From: Hofstenia miamia
Taxonomy: Eukaryota > Xenacoelomorpha > Acoela
Reading direction: 5' to 3'
DNA: 64,000 nucleotides
Assembly (NCBI GenBank): GCA_004352715.1
Contig: SCFE01000019.1
Coordinates: 1,897,449-1,961,448 of the forward strand
Under the pieces are notes generated by a model that saw nothing but the letters and a program-made list of their open reading frames with translations, searched no databases and had not been told where the DNA came from. Positions 12,256-21,325 of this stretch are shown here, in pieces. The position numbers and the translations under genes are program-made. Positions within the stretch are counted from its first letter, which is position 1; each line of letters opens with the position of its first letter.

Positions 12256-12788
12256 CAGAGGTGGACATTGGTCACATAATGTGTCCCTAAGGAAAATGCA
12301 GACAGACTCACGTGTATTAGGCTGCATGACATTGTGATGTACAGCAATAATAGGTTTGCAATTTAGTGCACTAAAGTGGCGCTTTACTTTCAGATGAGTT
12401 TTCTTGTATTACAAGATAGAAATGTAAATTTATACCGCTTTTTATATCATAATCATCACTTTAACAAATCAAATGTATTTTGCTCAGGTGCTGACTCAGA
12501 TTTGTTACCATTCAACTCTCCTGAGAGGCTATCCACAAGAACTGCATAATAATTTTTTGCTGTTTACATATGCATCGTAGACCCATTATCGAACCAATTT
12601 AAGGGATCTTTTCTTTTCATTTTAAAGAAGCAATTGAACTTGGAGTTGCAAAGTGAATATGCAATATCATGATGTTATTAATGATAATGATAGGTAATGA
12701 CTCATGTGCTTGTCACCCATGACGCTTGCAACTCATCGAAAAATTGCAACCCATTGATGCATGAGTCATTTACCTATGTCTAGCTCTG
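12256..12788. mobile_element. hAT-type MITE with 8-bp target duplication
   Basis: The element begins CAGAGGTGGACATTGG and ends with the inverse of CAGAGCTAGACATAGG. It is flanked by ATGGTCAT (12248-12255) and ATGGTCAC (12789-12796), a 7/8-matching 8-bp direct repeat as expected for hAT insertion. It is 533 bp long and has no transposase frame. A related TIR bounds the element at 27962-28289. Confidence 0.75.
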
Positions 12789-12796
12789 ATGGTCAC

Positions 12797-13370
12797 CATT
12801 GTAAAAAATTTGTACCTGCCCACGATTTACCTTAAATGAATTTTTGTTTAAAAAATATTCGGAATTCTTTCAATTTAAATTGCTGTAAATCGTATTAAGT
12901 TAATTTTGTGAATTTGTTGATAATTTTTCTTAATCATTTTCAAAAGTAAATATGAATTGAATATTTTTGTATCAATGATTAACTTTATAAATTTAGTGTT
13001 AATAGTAACTAAATAATTGGATTGTAAATGTGTAGATGATTTTGAATGATTGTAATTATAATTGATTCATGAAGTTCAAAAAAAAATTTATAGAATAAAA
13101 AATTGTATTTTGTTATTTCATCATTTGCTACACTTTGTTAGGTTGATTCTTGCATTGTCTTATATCTACGTTTACAAATGACTTTGCCTTCAATTATAAT
13201 TTATACTTTGATATACCAAATGACTTAGGCCTTGTGGTAAAACTACTATTAAATCCAGGGAGCTTTATTGTATCCAATGGTGGAACTTTTAAAAAAGCTT
13301 TAAGAATATTAGAGCAACACTGATTTGAAAAGAGCAAGTTTCAGAAATATACTTCTTAGTCTCACTAGAC
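12797..13370 (-). pseudogene. LINE-A 3' remnant (minus strand), interrupted
   Basis: The bases at 12812-12880 and 13125-13360 align with 17706-18020 of the LINE-A copy: both read through the CGGAATTCTTTC and ACGTTTA(A/C)AAATGA words in the same order. About 230 bp of unrelated AT-rich sequence (roughly 12895-13125) splits them. It therefore derives from the same retrotransposon family but is heavily mutated and has no usable frame. Confidence 0.7.
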
Positions 13371-13436
13371 TAAACTAGTACCCATTTATGTTGAAGCTCA
13401 AATTTATTATTGAAATTTCTAAATTTGTGAATAAAG

Positions 13437-13670
13437 GTGTGTTCCCACTACCGAATTTTATCATCTGTCAAGAAATCAGTGATAAAAGTCGATAGTGTGA
13501 ACACTCAATCTGCTTTTCTATCATCAGATAAAAATCAATAGTAGGAACGATATTTCAACTCCGGGTTTTCTGATAAAAAATCAGACGATAAGAAATCGCC
13601 ATTGTGAACAAAATGAATTGCATTTTCGACTAAAATCTGCTGACAACACTCGATAGTGAGAAGCCAACCT
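13437..13670. mobile_element. Short inverted-repeat element (MITE-like)
   Basis: The left end GTGTTCCCACTACCGA and the right end TCGATAGTGAGAAGCC are imperfect inverse copies. Internal repeats of ATCATCAGATAAAAATC-like words occur in both orientations. It is about 235 bp and non-coding. It looks like a hAT-type MITE, but no target duplication was recognised. Confidence 0.5.
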
Positions 13671-13719
13671 AAGACACCCCATAAATTAAATAGTTAATGA
13701 TATTTTTAACAAAAACATT

Positions 13720-13765
13720 CAAATATATTTCGACTTACAAAGTCATCGTCAGTTTTACAAATAAT
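13720..13765 (-). ncRNA. Hammerhead-ribozyme-like motif in the left Penelope terminal repeat
   Basis: On the minus strand CTGACGA (13746-13752) is followed by a 5-bp hairpin GACTT/AAGTC with a TGT loop, and then GAAA (13728-13731). The next bases can form a 4-bp helix III (ATAT with ATGT) before a U. This matches the hammerhead core (CUGANGA, stem II, GAAA, stem III, UH) apart from one extra U before stem II. Stem I is short. Penelope elements are known to carry such ribozymes. Confidence 0.5.
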
Positions 13766-13957
13766 TCCCTCTAAATTTACTAGATTTTATAATAATTACA
13801 ATTTTTTCAATTTTAAAAAAGTGGCAAGTTTAATTTATAAATATAGTCTTCTTTCGTGTTCAAACTTGGTTGCAATGATTTTATAAAAATACTTTCAATA
13901 ATTTCCTATTCCTTAATTTTAATTCAAATTGTCCAAGATATTTCAAAATATCCTTAA

Positions 13958-14585
13958 TTAAAGGATCAATACAAAGGATATTCGATATTGCAAGCTCTTA
14001 TGACAGCATACATCAAGAAATTATCAAATTGAAGGCAGACTTAAGGAAAAATGAATATCCAAACAATGTTATTGATAAATATATCAAAGAAGCAATTTCA
14101 GAAATAGTCACGAATGAAAAAGAAAAAAAGTATTCACAAAACTTTGAACATGTATTTAAAATCCACTATCGAGGAATACATACAACAAATCTAATACATC
14201 AAATGAAAAAGATCGAATTAATTAAAGAAAAAGTAAGATTTGTTTACAAGATCCACAAACTTAATGCAAAGCTTGACCTTAAATCAACACCTAGCATGTC
14301 CGATAAATCTAATGTAATTTATAAGATTCAATGCACCTGTGGTGATTATTATATCGGATATTGTGGTCGTCAACTAAGCAGATGAACAAAAGAACATGAA
14401 ACTAATTCAACCATTTCAAAACATCGTAAAAATTGTGGACTAAGTTATGATGTAAAAATTTTAAAGAATACCGATGCAAAATATCTTAAAATCACTGAAA
14501 GCATTTTAATAAGATCATTTCAACCAAGTCTAAATACGAAAGAAGATTATATACATAAACTATTGTTACCAATAATTAAGATCTA
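13958..14585 (+). pseudogene. Penelope-like element C-terminal GIY-YIG endonuclease, one stop codon
   Basis: The frame runs from about 13970 (a segment reading RIFDIASSYDSIHQE) through the longest open part, 14029-14385, to a stop at 14583-14585. The endonuclease module is clear: VIYKIQCTCGDYYIGY at about 14310-14360, then a conserved GRQLSR and, after an in-frame TGA at 14383-14385, TKEHET. The frame continues for about 66 codons after that stop, to LNTKEDYIHK, so a single AGA-to-TGA change breaks it. The family cuts DNA for target-primed insertion. The reverse transcriptase that normally precedes this region is absent, so the copy is dead twice over. Confidence 0.85.
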
Positions 14586-14633
14586 GTGAAATGAAATATT
14601 GCTATAAAATCAAGTAAATTTAGAGGGAATTAT

Positions 14634-14690
14634 TTGTAAAACTGACGATGACTTTGTAAGTCGAAATATATTTGAATGTTTTTGTTAAAA
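14634..14690 (+). ncRNA. Hammerhead-ribozyme-like motif in the right Penelope terminal repeat
   Basis: CTGACGA (14642-14648), hairpin GACTT-TGT-AAGTC, then GAAA (14663-14666) and a possible helix III ATAT/ATGT. This is the inverse copy of the motif at 13720-13765 and is nearly identical to the one at 48430-48454. Self-cleavage is inferred, not shown. Confidence 0.5.
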
Positions 14691-14735
14691 TTATTAAAAA
14701 TCCTTAAAAATGCTCAATTATTTAGTTAATGATAT

Positions 14736-15280
14736 GTTAAGACAGACTAGATTCCCATTTGATGACTAATCCAGCGGAGGCAGGTTTTTGTGTTTCGAGT
14801 AGTCAAGAGTTTTGTTTCTTGCTCTCCTGAAAGACCTACCGAAAAACAGCTGTATTAAAGTTGTCTATGTAGCAGAACTTCGACGACTAAATGACACTTT
14901 TGATGAGCAAGAAAACAACCGCCCTTCAGCATGTCAAAGCCAAAATGCATGCATATTTCCTAATGTTTACTCTTAAATGAATCTAGGCTTAAAATATTCA
15001 ACATAACCTTTAGGATTGCTTAGCACAAAAACTTAGCAGCAAAATTTGTGAGACCCAGACTTGCGTTTGTGGCTAGATGGTTAACTCTGATGGGCAGCTT
15101 TACCTTTGTTAAAGAATGCTGGTCATCTCTCTCTACAACAAATTTAATCACATTATTACCCGAGTTTTCAATTCTGTAGATCTCCCCTCGATCATAGAAC
15201 CACTCGGTATGTCATTTTCATTCGGCAAACATTACGGAATTACTTTGGTATCCCGGTACCAAGGTTGATTCATTCTTTGG
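14736..15280. other. Non-coding stretch, possibly old retroelement flank
   Basis: No frame is supported. The stretch leads into the retroelement fragment at 15281 and may be a more decayed part of it. Confidence 0.35.
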
Positions 15281-15598
15281 GATGTAACTGCAATTGATGA
15301 TCTGGCTTCAAGCAGATTCAATAATTATGCTCCCTTCAATGCTGTAGATGCTAAGTGAACTAAAATCAATAAATACCGACAATCAATTGGCACTAGTTAA
15401 GACTTTCAACCCATCGGCTTTGAGTTCCAAGGTGACGCTAGGTTGGAATCTTTAAAATTTCTCAAAACACCTACAGCTCGTATCCCAACATGCCTAAAAA
15501 ATTCCTATTCTCAGGCATTCCTTAGGCAAAATATCAATGTTGCGATTGGAACAGTTGGTTCAACAAAGCAGTTTGACGAGATGTTCTGCTTACAGTAG
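15281..15598 (+). pseudogene. Retroelement C-terminal remnant (possible restriction-like endonuclease region)
   Basis: One frame of 106 codons with two internal stops (TGA at 15356-15358 and TAA at 15401-15403) reads DVTAIDDLASSRFNNYAPFN, then TKINKYRQSIGTS and FQPIGFEFQGDARLESLKFL. An aspartate-rich strand followed by a KxxKY helix and a 'xxPxGFExxG' strand is the layout I associate with the domain at the C-terminus of some non-LTR elements. The PD-(D/E)xK assignment is inference. A fragment of the same kind of tail is at 49578-49781. Confidence 0.55.
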
Positions 15599-16840
15599 CC
15601 TCTCTTCTACTTCCCTAAGTTCTTCCATATGATTTTAGTAAGCCTGCTATTTTTTATGTTAAGTTCCGTAATTCAGAAAGCTTTACTACACTCCGTTCCA
15701 AGTTCAAATACACGTAGGTTATAATATATTTTTGGAAATCATTGTAACGTTAATTTTAAATTTAACTAGTTCCGTTATCTGTTAAAAAATGTAAATTAAT
15801 AAATGTTTTATAGTGTGACTGTAGCAATTTTACATTTAAATAGAATACTAATTTTATGAATAAAAATAAACAGCTGAATGTGCCTGAGGAATCAATTTTT
15901 CTATTACATAGGAAACCGTTTTATGCCAGAAGCAACTTTGGAATCGATGAATTTTAGCATTAAATAAATCCTTATTCTTGATCGCATCCGATATCAACCT
16001 GAACTTTACTTGCACAGACTAGTAAGTGCTCGTAAAATTTGCACTTGGTAAATTTTAATTAATTCTGAAGATTGATTCTAAAAACATACAATAACAAAAT
16101 TTTTTAAAATTTTAGCAATTTGGTTTTCTGTACAAATGATTTAAATAATATTGTTTTATGGCATACGTATAATGGTTTCTTAAAACGAAAAATTCTAGTT
16201 ATCAAAATGATTCTTCCTTTTCAATGCCATTGCGATACCAGCCATTTTGCAGGAACGCTCAAGTCATAAAAATGACTATTTTGCACTGTTAAGGCCGATT
16301 TAATTTGACTGAAGAGCTGCAAAACATTACGATAAATAGGTTGATAGACAAAAATTCAAGCACATCGTAGTCTAACTAGTGATAACGATTTTGATAAAAG
16401 TTCCAAAATTAAATATCAGTGTTTAATGTTTTCTACCGCGTTTTTCAACCTAGAAAAGTTTTTCGCATGTTTAGAACTCATTCAGCTATGATACTTAGAA
16501 TATCTGATTACCTACAATTCCACTGATTCAGGCGGAAAAGAATTTCTAATTTTTTTAAAAACGAGTATGATGTTATCTAAGTTCTCATTTAGTGTTTCTC
16601 AATTTCTTTGTTGGTTAAATATTACTATCATTATATTTACTACTCGTGTGTAAGATGCGAAGGAATTATAATAGTAGACTACATAAAATAGGACTACATC
16701 AATTTTTGAAGATTAATTCTTATAGGACATAAATTTCTTCTAAAAATATTTCATGAGTAAGTTCCATCACATAAAGTTCATATAGACCTCTCGTATTGAA
16801 CAAATTTTTTAATAATATTTTGAAAATGAAAGAAGTGATA
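15599..16840. other. Non-coding stretch
   Basis: AT-rich sequence; no gene, repeat or RNA recognised. Confidence 0.4.
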
Positions 16841-17152
16841 TTGTTTAATCAATAGAAAAACATTGCAAATGTATTGTATTATTGGGATAATCTTCACGAG
16901 AATAAAAACTTTTACAATAGCCAGACAAATTATAAATAAACTTAAAGCACAAATTGTTTCTTTTGGCGACCTTGTATGATAACAAACCTGAGATTGGTCG
17001 CATTATTTGAACACGTAACTTATGATTACAAAATGTACAAAAACTTAAAATACAAACTTTGTCCAAAATATCGCCAATCCAATCCTAGTAAAAGCGATCG
17101 CTAATTTAGAACATAATTCAACATTTTTATGAAACAGTGAAACAGACACAAA

Positions 17153-17269
17153 TTACTGCATGAAATATTCCGGGTGATCTGACGTGGGCTCTGGTTTTTC
17201 ATATCGTTTGGCCTCCTCCTGCATACTTTCTTTGATTTTTAGGATTGCAGCCGCTGATTCATTTTGATC
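17153..17269 (-). CDS. Terminal coding exon of an unidentified host gene
   Basis: On the minus strand an acceptor (GTCTTAG) precedes an open exon of 39 codons ending in TAA at 17153-17155. Its composition differs from the surroundings: GC-richer and typical protein usage, rich in charged residues (KIKESMQEEAKRYEKPEPTS followed by a short acidic tail ending FMQ). It looks like the C-terminal helix and tail of a conserved intracellular protein, but I do not recognise which. Upstream exons should lie at higher coordinates; none was found in the retrotransposon-filled 17.5-26 kb. It is in phase with SSBP exon 13, but that protein should end differently. About 300 bp of probable 3' UTR follows at 16845-17152. 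Confidence 0.6.
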   Translation of the reverse strand, partial: DQNESAAAILKIKESMQEEAKRYEKPEPTSDHPEYFMQ

Positions 17270-17524
17270 CTAAGACATTGTTAAAATAAACGAATTCTTA
17301 GATTTAAGAAAACATTTGAAAGTATAACATACACTTTAAAACACTTAAAATTATTTATATTTAAATATAAATTGGGTTTTAATTAAGATCATATGCCTTT
17401 GGACCATCCCTAGATATCAGACGGACAGATTGTAACAACTCCTTCTTACTAATAAATTCATTTGTTCAGCTCAATAGCGCATTAGTGTAGTGCAGTGTAA
17501 AGGTTAATTTTACATTTGATATAA

Positions 17525-18637
17525 TAAGATAAGATAAGACAATCTTTATTAAGAGAAGGTAAAGCAAATAATACAAACTGATGGCTTCTCAAAATAGCGT
17601 CATTAAAAAAAAATAAAACAAAATCATACTATTTACAAACCTATACATTGCTAAGAAGGCTAAGAATAAGTCTACATTCTAGTAATTGTGTAATTGATAT
17701 AGAATTTGTACCCTGTCCAAGATCTTCCTTAGATGAATTTTTGCTTAAGAATAAATCTTTTCACACTATTTCGGAATTCTTTCAGTTTTGTAATATGCTT
17801 AATTTCGTTAGGTAGATTATTCCATTGCCTTGTGGCTACGTTTAAAAATGAATTTTCTTTGACTTTACGTCTGAACCTAGTGACAACATATTTCTTAGAC
17901 CGTCTATTGAAAGTTTTCTTGAATTCAGGGAGATTTATCTTATCATAAGGCGGAATTTCGTTAGCAGCTTTGAAAAATAATGTAGCAATATTGATTTGTA
18001 TTAATTGTTGAGAAGGACACGTTTCCAAAATATAATTTTTGGTGTTACTAGAATTTCTTTTGCAAACATTTAAAGCCCATTTATATTGCAGTTGAAGTTT
18101 ATTTATCAATGATGTGCTCAAATTTGAAAATAGTACACTCCCGTAGTTTAGGTGGCTCATAACAAATGCGTGGAATAGCTGAATTATTGCATGAGGAGGT
18201 AATAGGTCAGCAACCTGAGAAATAGTTCTTATGCCAGCAGCAATTTTTTTCTGTGTAGATTTAATGTGCTCGGAAAAAGAAAGTTTTGAGTCAATTATTA
18301 TTCCTAAATATTTGAAAGTATCACTTGTAGAAATAATTGCATTTTTTATAGTCAAATTTTTATTTGTATGCAAGTTATTGTTGAAAAAGGGGTTCATTAT
18401 ACAAAATTGCGTTTTCTCGGCATTAATGCGTAATTTGTGCATAGCGAAATAATGGCTTAGTGACTGGCAGTTGGATTGCACTTTTTTTTATTGCAACATC
18501 TAATGACTTGTTGGCGGAAAATATACAGGTACCGTCTGCACATTGTATAAGATTGCAATTAGTATAAAAGTTCATATCATTGACATAGATATTAAACAGA
18601 AGATGTCCAAGAATGGTTCCTTGCGGAACACCTTTTT
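17525..18637 (-). pseudogene. LINE-A non-LTR retrotransposon, 3' half (RT motif C to C-terminus and 3' end)
   Basis: The minus strand carries the end of an RT of the Jockey/CR1/L2 type. An open frame at 17729-18481 (250 residues) gives the post-RT region with KTQFCI, FKYLGIIIDSKLSFSEHI, LNYGSVLF and a C-terminal RQWNNLPNEI...FRNSVKRF segment. Just upstream (about 18500-18560) is the catalytic region, where the usual YADD reads CADG in both copies of this stretch, so the polymerase is dead. The 3' end is an (ATAAG)n-like tract at 17523-17540, typical of L2/CR1 tails. Homology stops at 18637. The matching upstream part lies at 20433-21325. Confidence 0.85.
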
Positions 18638-19223
18638 CTAATGTGTTGTTTTTATGTAAGATCCTTCATTTTTGTTATCTCATCACTCTTAACAGACATA
18701 ACTTTAATCTACACCACCTTGAGCACCTTTGTAATGAATGATATTTAAATATAGATTTGAACAGGGTAACTAAATAAGATAAGTTAATTTTTTCATTTGC
18801 CCAATATGAGGCCAGAATATAAAGTAAGATATTGCAACTTTGAGTTAATGCTTAAGGAATAAATGAAGTTTATGTCTAAAGTAGTTAACAAAATCCACAC
18901 ACTTATAATGGATTTTAGCTAAACTAAGATGAACTTGTTATTTAGGAAAACTAAAACCAAACTAAATGAGATATATGAAAAGAATCATAAAAAGCATGAT
19001 GACTGAATTTTTTCAATGTGTTCTTTTTTACAGTAATTAGAGTTCCTCTTAGAAAACACAATACATTTGGGTGATCCAGATACATTTTAGAGATGATTTA
19101 AGCTTACATAACTGTAGTTGTGGCATGAATTTCCACAGTCTCTTAGGACCACTGCATGAACCTTTTTATGTAGAATCCTAGATTAACAGAACCATTTGAG
19201 TACAAACTAGGATGCAATTGCTC
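18638..19223. other. Non-coding stretch between LINE-A pieces
   Basis: No gene recognised. This sequence separates two parts of what reads as one LINE-A copy and may belong to another haplotype or contig. Confidence 0.4.
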
Positions 19224-19491
19224 TCAAGGTGAGCTAGAAGTAGTATAATAAGAGTCGTAGGAGATCCCACTTTTCGCTGATTGGTCGAGAGGTGGGTCGT
19301 AGGAGATCCCACTTTTCGCTGATTGGTCGAGAGGGGTGGCCTTTGACCTGAGGCGTCGTGGATATTGGCGGGGGTGTTTTACTGACGTCATGGATGTAAT
19401 TTTACTAGTTTTTGTGTTATTTATGTGGCCTAATTTAGTTTGCATTTTTTTTAATTTTTTTAGTTTTTACTTTCACATTAACTTAGTTTTT
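19224..19491. mobile_element. Partial copy of the R1 inverted-repeat transposon
   Basis: It carries two tandem 42-bp units (GTCGTAGGAGATCCCAC + TGATTGGTCGAGAGG), the GACGTCATGGATGT word and the TTTAGTTTGCATTTTTT run, in inverse order to the right arm of the R1 element at 4965-5180. It breaks off at the 11-N gap (19492-19502). Confidence 0.75.
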
Positions 19492-19502
19492 NNNNNNNNN
19501 NN
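19492..19502. other. Assembly gap (11 N)
   Basis: Short N run joining the R1 copy to a LINE-A contig. Confidence 0.99.
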
Positions 19503-20202
19503 CTCGAACATTTGATTGAATATTAGTCTTTCAAAAACTTTACTTATTGGGGTCGTGATTGAAATAGGCCTATAATTTAGTGGGCATGTTTCATCATTTT
19601 TTTTGTAAAGCGGAGTAACATGTGCGTCTTTTAAGCAGTCTGGGAATGTTTTGGATTTAATGCATTCATTAAAAATGTAGTTAAGAGGAATATTAATTAA
19701 GTGTGCGATTTCCTTAAGTATCCATGTGGGAATATTTGACGGCCCACTTGATTTGCCGGATTTTAATGTGTTTAAGGATTTGAGCATTTCATAACTAGTC
19801 GTAAATGTAAAGGTAAAATCGTGTGCATAAAGCTTTTCATTTTCAATATATTTTACATTATCCCCAGAATAGTTGCCCAAATTTAATAACAATATATTTC
19901 TCATTTCTATGCATAGCACATGTGTGATCGAAATAAATTCGTGAATTTATGCACTGCACAATTTTGACAACTGTTATTAACAATATTTGCAATGAATACG
20001 AAAGCATGTATAAAATACACATACAACTACTAATTAAGTGGTTTGAGAAAATATGCTAATTTAAGAAATAAGTCAAAATTTCCTAATCCAGCAAGTTCAA
20101 TAAATATACATAATTAGTGCTTCAAACATTTATTAAAACGCTATCTAAAAACATACTTATGTTATTCATATAAAGCAATGCTAAAAATTCACTGAGTATG
20201 TT
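19503..20202 (-). pseudogene. LINE-A RT N-terminal piece and 5' flank, duplicate of 20909-21608
   Basis: It matches 20909-21608 almost base for base, including about 280 bp of non-LINE flank (19920-20202). The coding part (19503-19919) starts with MLCIEMRN and runs through PLNYIFNECI and PISKVFERLIFNQMFE, the first RT motifs. Because the flank is also shared, this is a second copy of the same locus (allele or duplication) and not a separate insertion. Confidence 0.85.
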
Positions 20203-20203
20203 N
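20203..20203. other. Single-N contig join
   Basis: A lone N where homology to 21608 stops and homology to 20694 begins. Confidence 0.9.
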
Positions 20204-20431
20204 AGGGAGAATCCCATACGGTTTAGTTTTTTTATTAGTATGTCATGGTCGATTGAATCAAATGCCTTAGAGAGATCTAAGGATGCAATAGAAACATATT
20301 GTTGATCATCCAATGAATTTCGCCAGTTCTCTGTTGCGTGGAGAAGTGCATCATTCGTTGAAAAACTTCTTCTAAATCCAAATTGGGTTGCAGAGAGCCG
20401 ATTATGTTTTTTAATATGCTCGAACATTTGA
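20204..20431 (-). pseudogene. LINE-A RT middle piece, duplicate of 20694-20920, out of order
   Basis: It encodes RT motifs from HIKKHNRLSATQFGFRR through DLSKAFDSIDHDILIKKL on the minus strand. In protein order it should follow the piece at 19503-20202, yet it lies before it in the reading direction. The two pieces overlap by about 13 bp (CTCGAACATTTGA), so they join cleanly in the other order. Confidence 0.85.
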
Positions 20432-20432
20432 N
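20432..20432. other. Single-N contig join
   Basis: A lone N between the duplicated RT middle piece and sequence matching 18464. Confidence 0.9.
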
Positions 20433-21325
20433 CTGGCAGTTGGATTCCACTTTTTTTATTGCAACATCTAATGACTTGTTGGCGGAAAATATACAGGTAC
20501 CGTCTGCACATTGTATAAGATTGCAATTAGTATAAAAGTTCATATCATTGACAGATATTAAAAAAGAAGAGGTCCAAGAATGGTTCCTTGCGGAACACCT
20601 TTTTCAATATACAGCCAGTCTGAAAGTACTGAGTTGATTTTAACTCGTTGTTTCCTATTACTTAAGAAACTCGCAATTAAACTAGTACTATCGAGGGAGA
20701 ATCCCATACGTTTTAGTTTTTTTATTAGTATGTCATGGTCGATTGAATCAAATGCCTTAGAGAGATCTAAGCATGCAATAGCAACATATTGTTGATCATC
20801 CAATGAATTTCGCCAGTTCTCTGTTGCCTGGATAAGTGCATCATTCGTTGAAAAATTTCTTCTAAATCCAAATTGGGTTGCAGAGAGCCGATTATGTTTT
20901 TTAATATGCTCGAACATTTGATTGAATATTAGTCTTTCAAAAACTTTACTTATTGGGGTCGTGATTGAAATAGGCCTATAATTTAGTGGGCATGTTTCAT
21001 CATTTTTTTTGTAAAGCGGAGTAACATGTGCTTCTTTTAAGCAGTCTGGGAATGTTTTGGATTTAATGCATTCATTAAAAATGTAGTTAAGAGGAATATT
21101 AATTAAGTGTGCGATTTCCTTAAGTATCCATGTGGGAATATTTGACGGCCCACTTGATTTGCCGGATTTTAATGTGTTTAAGGATTTGAGCATTTCATAA
21201 CTAGTCGTAAATGTAAAGGTAAAATCGTGTGCATAAAGCTTTTCATTTTCAATATATTTTACATTATCCCCAGAATAGTTGCCCAAATTTAATAACAATA
21301 TATTTCTCATTTCTATGCATAGCAC
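20433..21325 (-). pseudogene. LINE-A reverse transcriptase, 5'-truncated copy
   Basis: The minus-strand frame at 20558-21325 (255 residues) covers RT motifs 0 to 4: SGPSNIPTWIL, FPDCLKEAHVTPLYKK, NYRPISITTPISKVFERLI, FGFRRNFSTNDALIQATE, LDLSKAFDSIDHDIL and GVPQGTILGPLLF. The frame breaks before the catalytic CADG box at about 20490-20500. There is no endonuclease: upstream of MLCIEMRN (21325) the sequence is non-coding flank, so the insertion was 5'-truncated. 20433-20610 duplicates 18464-18640, and the natural continuation of this copy is 18463 down to 17525. Confidence 0.85.

Larger units (their letters stand above)
13704..14722 (+). mobile_element. Penelope-like element, 5'-truncated, with inverted terminal repeats and 13-bp target duplication
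   Basis: A 1.0-kb insertion is bounded by the direct repeat TAGTTAATGATAT (13691-13703 and 14723-14735). Its termini are inverse copies of each other: about 13707-13790 is the complement of about 14618-14692. This is the inverted 'pseudo-LTR' arrangement known for Penelope elements. Only the C-terminal GIY-YIG endonuclease part of the coding region remains; the reverse transcriptase is missing. Each terminal repeat carries a hammerhead-ribozyme-like core. A second copy of the family lies at 47223-48480. Confidence 0.85.

Noticed and set aside
17153-17269. This exon as the missing last exon of SSBP
   Set aside because: The phase fits, but the 38 residues show none of the conserved SSBP ending and would make the protein longer than relatives.
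18655-18710. Minus-strand MSVKSDE-like text as the SSBP C-terminus
   Set aside because: MSV is followed by more open codons and no stop, and the required preceding SPSMT is absent.
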